Source: RUG572 sp051884915 (GTDB lineage Bacteria > Verrucomicrobiota > Kiritimatiellia > RFP12 > UBA1067). Taken from it: a DNA stretch of 64,000 nt. The stretch is from assembly GCA_051884915.1 (NCBI GenBank), contig JBJEWF010000028.1, forward strand, positions 1 through 64,000. The letters run 5' to 3'. A model generated the notes under the pieces. The model had not been told where the DNA came from. It did no database searches and saw only the letters and a program-made list of their open reading frames with translations. Below, piece by piece: positions 59,695 through 64,000 of the stretch. Numbering within the stretch: position 1 is the stretch's first letter; each line of letters begins with the position of its first letter. The position numbers were made by a program, and so were the translations under genes.

Positions 59695-62025
59695 TCATTC
59701 CTGGACGCGGGAGATTTCGATCTTGTCGATCCAGATTCCGCGATGGGCCGCCGTGCCGTCCCGGTTGAATCGGCCGGGACCGATCCAGAAATAGTCGTCC
59801 GCGCCGGGCGTCCAGGTGCAGACGTCGTACCAGGCGTAGTCGTCGGACACCTGGGAGGTCTTCGGCTGGATGCCGCCGCGCCCCCTCTTCGCCACGGGGT
59901 CGTACACGCCGGCCCAGAAGGCCTCGCCCTCTGTCGCCTTCTCGCCCCGAAGCCGGACGCGGATCTTGAGCGTGGCCCCCGGATCGAAGCCGACCCGGCG
60001 GAGCGGGAACGTCGTGCACCACTCGTAATGCGTGTTCGACAGCTTGAGCGCCTTGCCGTCGGAAGCCTTGGGGTCGTCCACGAAGGTTCCCCACTCGCCG
60101 AGACGGGAGCAGTTCAGGAACGATTCCTGGAGTTCGCCCGCCAGCCGGTTCGTCAGCGCCGGCGGCAGTTCCTGCGCGGCGATCCGCTCCCACGCGTCCA
60201 CCAGTTCCCCGTGGCGCTGGAGATTCTCGGCCAGGCGGATGTCCTTCGCCTCGGCCATACGCGCCAGCAGCGACCGGGCCAGCTGCCTGCGCAGGGCGAA
60301 CGCGGCATCGCCGGCCGGGCGTTCGGACAGCCAGAGGTCCTTGACCTGCCGGCGCAGGCGTTCCAGCCGGACGTAATCCACGCCGAACGCGCCCATGCGC
60401 ACGTTGTAGGCGCACACGGGATCGTCGCCCGCCGCCTGCGCGGCCTTCGCCCAGAGTTCCGCCGCGCGCGCCAGGAACGCATCCGGCAGGGCCGGGTTGT
60501 CCACGCCGTCGAAGATCCGCAGGGGGCGGTCCGTCGACGCGGACGAATACGTCCGCTGCCGTTCGTGCAATTCGTCGAAATAGGCCCTGACGTGCGGCGC
60601 GCCCTTGCCGTAGTAGCCGCTGAAGAAATCCCGCAGCAGGTCCTCGGCCGGCAGTTCGGGATTCCACATCCACTTGGCGAGCAGCCAGGCTTTCAGTTCG
60701 GCGAAATCGCCGTGCCGTCCCTGGTAGGCCCCCTGCTCGAACAGCTCCTTCACGTTGTTGTCGCGGAAATACCGGATGTTGCCCTGCAGCGTCAGGACAT
60801 TCGCGAACGGCATCGTGTAGTTGGCGAAGTCCGTCACGTAGTCCCAAACGTAGAGCTGGTCCGTCTGCGTCTTCCAGCCCTGGATGTCGGAGCAGAACTT
60901 CACGTTCTGCGGATAGCCGCTGTCCGGCAGCGGCCGCGAGAAATCGCACTCGATCGTGCACAGGCACGGAACGACGTTGTGGCGCAGTTTCGTCTTCTTC
61001 GGCGGCTTGCGCGTGTACTGGTAGGCCAGCGTCTCGATGACCGCGTGGGGGAACTCCTTCTCCACGCGCGCGGCGACGGCGTTGACAAAACGGATCATCG
61101 TCCCCGCGTGGCTTTCCTCCTCGTCGTCGACGGCCTTGCACGCCGCGCATTCGCAGTAGTTGTACCAGTCGTTCTGGCTGACGCCGTAGAACTTCGCGCC
61201 GGGGTCCTTGCGGATGCGCGCCAGGACGTTGGAGGTGACGATCTCCAGCACGTCCGGATTCGTCAGGCAGAGCTGCGAGCGGACCTTGAGCCGCTTGCCC
61301 CCGACTTCGCTGAAATACTCGGGATGCGCGTCAAAATACCGTCCGGGCGGCAGCAGCGTCTCGAACGTGTGGCAGCTGCCGAGCCCCCCGCCAAAGCGGA
61401 ACGAGTCGCCGCCGAACTTCTCCGGCACGGGCGCGCAGTGGTTGTATCCGTTGACGCGCAGGCGGGCGGAGAACTCCCGATGGACGTTCATGTCGTACCA
61501 GAACGGCTCGCGCATCCGGAAGGCGGGAATCTGGACGTCGGCGTAGTCCGCCGGGACGACGAGCGACTTCCGCGCGGGGATCCGGGAGCACCACGACGCA
61601 TACCAGCCGCAGCCGCCAAAGCGTTCCAGAATCTCGTAGACGCCGTAGAGAACGCCCCGTTTCCGCGATCCCAGCACCACGAGATGGCGGCCTTTCGCCG
61701 TGAGGCAGAACCCGTCCTCGCCCAGCTTGGCCAGCGCCCCCGCGCAGTCCTTCACGCCCAGGACCTTCGCCGTGTGGGCCGTCGCCCCCAGGAGAATCGC
61801 CCGCGGCGGCATGGGCGCGCCGTCCGGAACGATGGGGAGCTTCACGCCCGTCAGCCGCTCCGTGAAATCGCGGAGTTCCTCCGCCGCGTAGCGCTCGGAC
61901 GCCGAGGCCTTCGCGGGAACGACGATCGTGTAGGCGGGGGCTTGTCCCCGCACCGCCAGCTTGAGATCCGCCGCCGCGGATCCGGACAGGCCAAGCGCCA
62001 GCGCGATGACGAACAGGTTTCTCAT
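59695..62025 (-). CDS. secreted DUF4838 protein (alpha-glucuronidase-like N-terminal fold)
   Basis: The 776-residue protein has a signal peptide (MRNLFVIALALGLSGSAAA), then a GH67-N-like domain (ASERYAAEELRDFTERLTGV, LLGATAHTAKVLG, GRHLVVLGSRKRGVLYGVYE) and the DUF4838 core (GVSQNDWYNYCECAACKAVD, VETLAYQYTRKPPKKT-like text, LYVWDYVTDFANYTMPF). The C-terminal 150 residues look like a beta-sandwich carbohydrate-binding module (GEAFWAGVYDPVAKRG, IWIDKIEISRV). DUF4838 proteins are abundant in polysaccharide-degrading PVC and Bacteroidetes bacteria and are presumed glycosidases. It is monocistronic as far as seen. Confidence 0.82.
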   Translation of the reverse strand: MRNLFVIALALGLSGSAAADLKLAVRGQAPAYTIVVPAKASASERYAAEELRDFTERLTGVKLPIVPDGAPMPPRAILLGATAHTAKVLGVKDCAGALAKLGEDGFCLTAKGRHLVVLGSRKRGVLYGVYEILERFGGCGWYASWCSRIPARKSLVVPADYADVQIPAFRMREPFWYDMNVHREFSARLRVNGYNHCAPVPEKFGGDSFRFGGGLGSCHTFETLLPPGRYFDAHPEYFSEVGGKRLKVRSQLCLTNPDVLEIVTSNVLARIRKDPGAKFYGVSQNDWYNYCECAACKAVDDEEESHAGTMIRFVNAVAARVEKEFPHAVIETLAYQYTRKPPKKTKLRHNVVPCLCTIECDFSRPLPDSGYPQNVKFCSDIQGWKTQTDQLYVWDYVTDFANYTMPFANVLTLQGNIRYFRDNNVKELFEQGAYQGRHGDFAELKAWLLAKWMWNPELPAEDLLRDFFSGYYGKGAPHVRAYFDELHERQRTYSSASTDRPLRIFDGVDNPALPDAFLARAAELWAKAAQAAGDDPVCAYNVRMGAFGVDYVRLERLRRQVKDLWLSERPAGDAAFALRRQLARSLLARMAEAKDIRLAENLQRHGELVDAWERIAAQELPPALTNRLAGELQESFLNCSRLGEWGTFVDDPKASDGKALKLSNTHYEWCTTFPLRRVGFDPGATLKIRVRLRGEKATEGEAFWAGVYDPVAKRGRGGIQPKTSQVSDDYAWYDVCTWTPGADDYFWIGPGRFNRDGTAAHRGIWIDKIEISRVQE

Positions 62026-62046
62026 GGTCGGATTCCGGCATGACGC

Positions 62047-62085
62047 GACGTCCGGCTAAACGGGAGATCCGCCCGGCCGGACGTC
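62047..62085. repeat. 10-base perfect inverted repeat between the porin and DUF4838 genes
   Basis: Arms GACGTCCGGC (62047-62056) and GCCGGACGTC (62076-62085) with a 19-base interval that can pair further (CGGG/CCCG). It lies 22 bases upstream of the DUF4838 ATG and 25 past the porin stop. It has no T-run, so it may be an operator or an mRNA hairpin. Confidence 0.55.
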
Positions 62086-62109
62086 CAACGCCGATTCATC
62101 CGCGTGCGC

Positions 62110-63081
62110 TCAGAAGCTGAGCGTCGCGTTCACGCCGCCCCAGACGAGCTGGTTGCGGTTGTCGTGGCCGCCCGTCATCCAACGCTCGTGGCGGAGCGAA
62201 TGGGAGGGGATCCAGGTGTAGTTGATCTTCGCGCCCAGCGAGAAGTAGTCCGTCACCGCCCAGGAGAGGGCCAGCGTCTGCGTCCAGTCCGTCATCTCGA
62301 CGCCGTAGTTGTCGCGCGAGCTGTCGCGGTAGCCGGCAATCTGGCTGCGGGTGAATTCGTGGTCGCCCACGCCCAGCGCCGACTTCGGCGTCAGCGTGAC
62401 CGTGTCCGTGATCTCGAAGCCGTGCTTGACCGAGAAGCGGAAATACGCGCGCGACGGGTCCTTGCCGTGCGCCGTGGAGTAGTTCCAGAAGACTTCCGCG
62501 CCCGGGGTGAGGTACTTGTTGTTGTAGAACACGCCGGCCGTGAGATCGCTGCTGAGCGAACCGGCGTTGTGGCTTCCCGCGCCGTTCACGCCTTTCGTGC
62601 CGTTCTTGCCGTTGTACGGATAGTCGTACCAGTAGTGCCCGATCTCGAAATCGAAATCGCCGAACGACTTGGTGTAGCCGAGGTAGAAATCCTGTTCCTG
62701 GATCGAACCGCACTGGCGGCTGTTGTTGCCGTACGGCATGCGGTTGCGGCGGTCCGTCAGATCGAAGGACGCCCAGTAGTTGAAGTAGATGCCGCCGAAC
62801 TCCTCGGTGTTGTAGCCGATCGAGACGGACGGCTGCCACACGGGATTGTCGTCCAGGATGATGCCGCGCCACACGTAGTCGCTGAGGATGTCCACGCCGG
62901 CCTCGGCCCAGAGGCCCGCGCCGGAGTCGTCCACTTCCTCGATGGCCTCGCCATCGGCCTTGGCCGTGTCGGCCGCAGCCGCGTCGGTCTTTGCCGTGCC
63001 GGCCGGAGCCGATGCCGTCTTCTCTTCCGCGAACACGCAGAATGCCGTCGCGGCGAATGCTGTAATGAGCAGTTTTTTCAT
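62110..63081 (-). CDS. outer-membrane porin-like beta-barrel (TorF/Gcw_chp-like)
   Basis: The 323-residue protein has a signal peptide (MKKLLITAFAATAFCVFAEE), an Ala/Thr-rich linker with acidic residues, then alternating aromatic beta strands (AGVDILSDYVWRGIILDDNP, GGIYFNYWASFDLTD, FEIGHYWYDYPYNGKN, SLGAKINYTWIPS) and a C-terminal Phe (NATLSF) typical of BAM recognition. SDYVWRG near the barrel start is seen in TorF-type porins. Substrate is unknown; the neighbouring amino-acid ABC genes may be co-expressed. AAGGAAAG lies upstream of the ATG. Confidence 0.78.
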   Translation of the reverse strand: MKKLLITAFAATAFCVFAEEKTASAPAGTAKTDAAAADTAKADGEAIEEVDDSGAGLWAEAGVDILSDYVWRGIILDDNPVWQPSVSIGYNTEEFGGIYFNYWASFDLTDRRNRMPYGNNSRQCGSIQEQDFYLGYTKSFGDFDFEIGHYWYDYPYNGKNGTKGVNGAGSHNAGSLSSDLTAGVFYNNKYLTPGAEVFWNYSTAHGKDPSRAYFRFSVKHGFEITDTVTLTPKSALGVGDHEFTRSQIAGYRDSSRDNYGVEMTDWTQTLALSWAVTDYFSLGAKINYTWIPSHSLRHERWMTGGHDNRNQLVWGGVNATLSF

Positions 63082-63138
63082 CTGATTTTATCCACTTTCC
63101 TTTTTTTGACCCGACCAATGCCGGAAATCGTCGACCGT

Positions 63139-63789
63139 TCAACCGTCGTACGCAAACCTCTTTTCCGCAAGTCCCATGGCCTTTGCGACCAGCGCGTTGA
63201 ACACGTAATAGAACACGCCGGCGGCGATCAGCGGCGTCATGGTGGTGTTCGCGCTCGACAGCTGCTTGGCGATCGTGAACATCTCCGTCACCGCAATGGT
63301 GAACGCCAGCGAGGTGTCCTTGACCAGGGTGATGACCTCGTTGCCCATGGCCGGCAGAACGCGCTTCACCGTCTGCGGGAAGACGACGCGCCAGAACGTC
63401 TCGCCGCGTCCCAGGCCCAGCGCCTTGGCGGCCTCCCACTGCCCCTTGTCGACCGAGAGGATGCCCCCGCGGTAGATCTCCGCGAAATAGGCCGCGTAGT
63501 TCAGGCCGAAGGCCAGGACCGTGGCCAGCAGACGCGGATACTTCGACAGCGGCAGTCCGAAGAAGATATAGGGCGCGAAATAGACGAAGATGATCTGCAG
63601 CATCAGCGGCGTGCCGCGGACAATCGAGATGTAGACGCCCGCGCCGGCCGACAGCAGGCGGTTCTTCGACATCCGGCCCAGCGCCAGCGGAATCCCCAAC
63701 GGCAACGCCAGGCACAGCGTCAGGGCGAAGATCTCCACCGAGACCAGCAGCCCCGGCAGCAGTTCCTTGACGATTTCGACCCCCGACAT
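63139..63789 (-). CDS. amino-acid ABC transporter permease (HisM/GlnP type)
   Basis: The 216-residue inner-membrane permease has about five helices and the polar amino-acid family signatures: TPLMLQIIFVYF, NYAAYFAEIYRGGILSVDKGQWEAAKALGL (EAA loop that docks the ATPase) and FPQTVKRVLPAMGNEVITLVKDTSL. It imports polar amino acids with a binding protein and an ATPase. The binding-protein gene ends 16 bases upstream; the ATPase gene is not visible in the window. Confidence 0.94.
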   Translation of the reverse strand: MSGVEIVKELLPGLLVSVEIFALTLCLALPLGIPLALGRMSKNRLLSAGAGVYISIVRGTPLMLQIIFVYFAPYIFFGLPLSKYPRLLATVLAFGLNYAAYFAEIYRGGILSVDKGQWEAAKALGLGRGETFWRVVFPQTVKRVLPAMGNEVITLVKDTSLAFTIAVTEMFTIAKQLSSANTTMTPLIAAGVFYYVFNALVAKAMGLAEKRFAYDG

Positions 63790-63805
63790 GCGCCCGCCCC
63801 GACTG

Positions 63806-64000
63806 TCACTTCCCCAGCAGCAGCGCGCCCGGCTCGATGCCGTACCGCCGGGCGATCCGCGCCATCGTGCCGTCGGCGGCCAGCGCCTTCACGCACGCTT
63901 CGACCTCGTCCTTCAGCGCGACGTTGCCCTTCTTGAAACCGATGCCGTAGGTTTCGGTCATCACGATCTCCGCCAGCAGCTCGAACTTGCCCGGCAGATC
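63806..64000 (-). CDS. amino-acid ABC transporter substrate-binding protein, C-terminal part
   Basis: The last 64 codons of a gene cut by the window edge. The readable text includes VMTETYGIGFKKGNVALKDE and CVKALAADGTMARIARRYGI before a TGA at 63808-63806. This matches the end of periplasmic polar amino-acid binding proteins (SBP_bac_3), where YGIGFKKGN and DGT...I..KYG recur. It probably forms one operon with the permease. Confidence 0.85.
   Translation of the reverse strand, partial: DLPGKFELLAEIVMTETYGIGFKKGNVALKDEVEACVKALAADGTMARIARRYGIEPGALLLGK

Noticed and set aside
63100..63110. T7/A7 run before the porin gene as a phase-variation tract
   Set aside because: It is short and includes the Shine-Dalgarno region; too common to imply switching.

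Overview
All recognisable protein genes (46, one of them cut by the right edge) and both tRNA genes lie on the minus strand, so the window reads from 64000 down to 1. GC content is high, intergenic gaps are short (none over 300 bases), and most neighbouring genes overlap by 1-13 bases (ATGA, GTGA, TAATG, TGATG), which points to long translationally coupled operons. The organism looks like an anaerobic or fermentative Gram-negative bacterium. Clues are a succinate dehydrogenase/fumarate reductase, a PPi-type phosphofructokinase, an [FeFe] hydrogenase, a rubrerythrin, many ferredoxin-like proteins, a beta-barrel porin and a secretin. Two DUF5696-type proteins, one DUF4838-type protein and a very large autotransporter-repeat protein are typical of the Lentisphaerota/Kiritimatiellota side of the PVC superphylum. 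That placement is an inference from gene families; no rRNA is present to confirm it.

Layout, read in the direction of transcription. 64000-62110: amino-acid ABC transporter (partial binding protein, permease) and a porin. 62025-59695: secreted DUF4838 protein. 59522-59351: tRNA-Arg(ACG) and initiator tRNA-Met with their own promoter and terminator. 59299-56378: DUF5696 protein and a DUF362 ferredoxin. 56139-51643: 1498-residue surface protein behind a 13-base homopolymer tract. 51401-49386: rpsA-rpmB with a clear terminator. 49272-43809: lepB, receptor-like Ser/Thr kinase, sugar transporter. 43626-39505: ribH, PPi-PFK, HAD protein, mazG, ispH. 39500-34756: a two-gene polyketide/PUFA-synthase-like locus whose ketosynthase, acyltransferase and dehydratase domains all appear to lack catalytic residues while a C-terminal phosphopantetheinyl transferase looks intact. 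34552-30747: stand-alone IMP cyclohydrolase, zinc-ribbon/EIIA fusion, exported [FeFe] hydrogenase, exported rubrerythrin. 30601-19246: ten-gene run gatC-gatA-secretin-gatB-purD-sdhC-sdhA-sdhB-small membrane protein-purE-MBL hydrolase. 19127-13961: argB-argD-argG plus a DUF5696 protein. 13929-12202: sodium/solute symporter. 12136-8960: two QueG/reductive-dehalogenase-like paralogues and a U32-like protein. 8835-1341: O-antigen-ligase-like protein, exported aldo/keto reductase, NapH-like and NapG-like proteins, lysA and an NSS transporter. 1248-124: secreted lactonase-type beta-propeller.

Regulatory layout is unusually regular. Most operon starts have a -10 box, several with an extended TGn and a -35 at 16-17 bases, and in seven cases the -10 ends only 6-9 bases before the start codon. 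Those mRNAs should be leaderless or nearly so. At several operon borders a GC-only hairpin block and T-run ending the upstream unit merge directly into this promoter. The most interesting candidates are the catalytically degenerate synthase locus, the leaderless and terminator/promoter design, the homopolymer tract before the giant surface protein, and the Tat-type hydrogenase/rubrerythrin operon.
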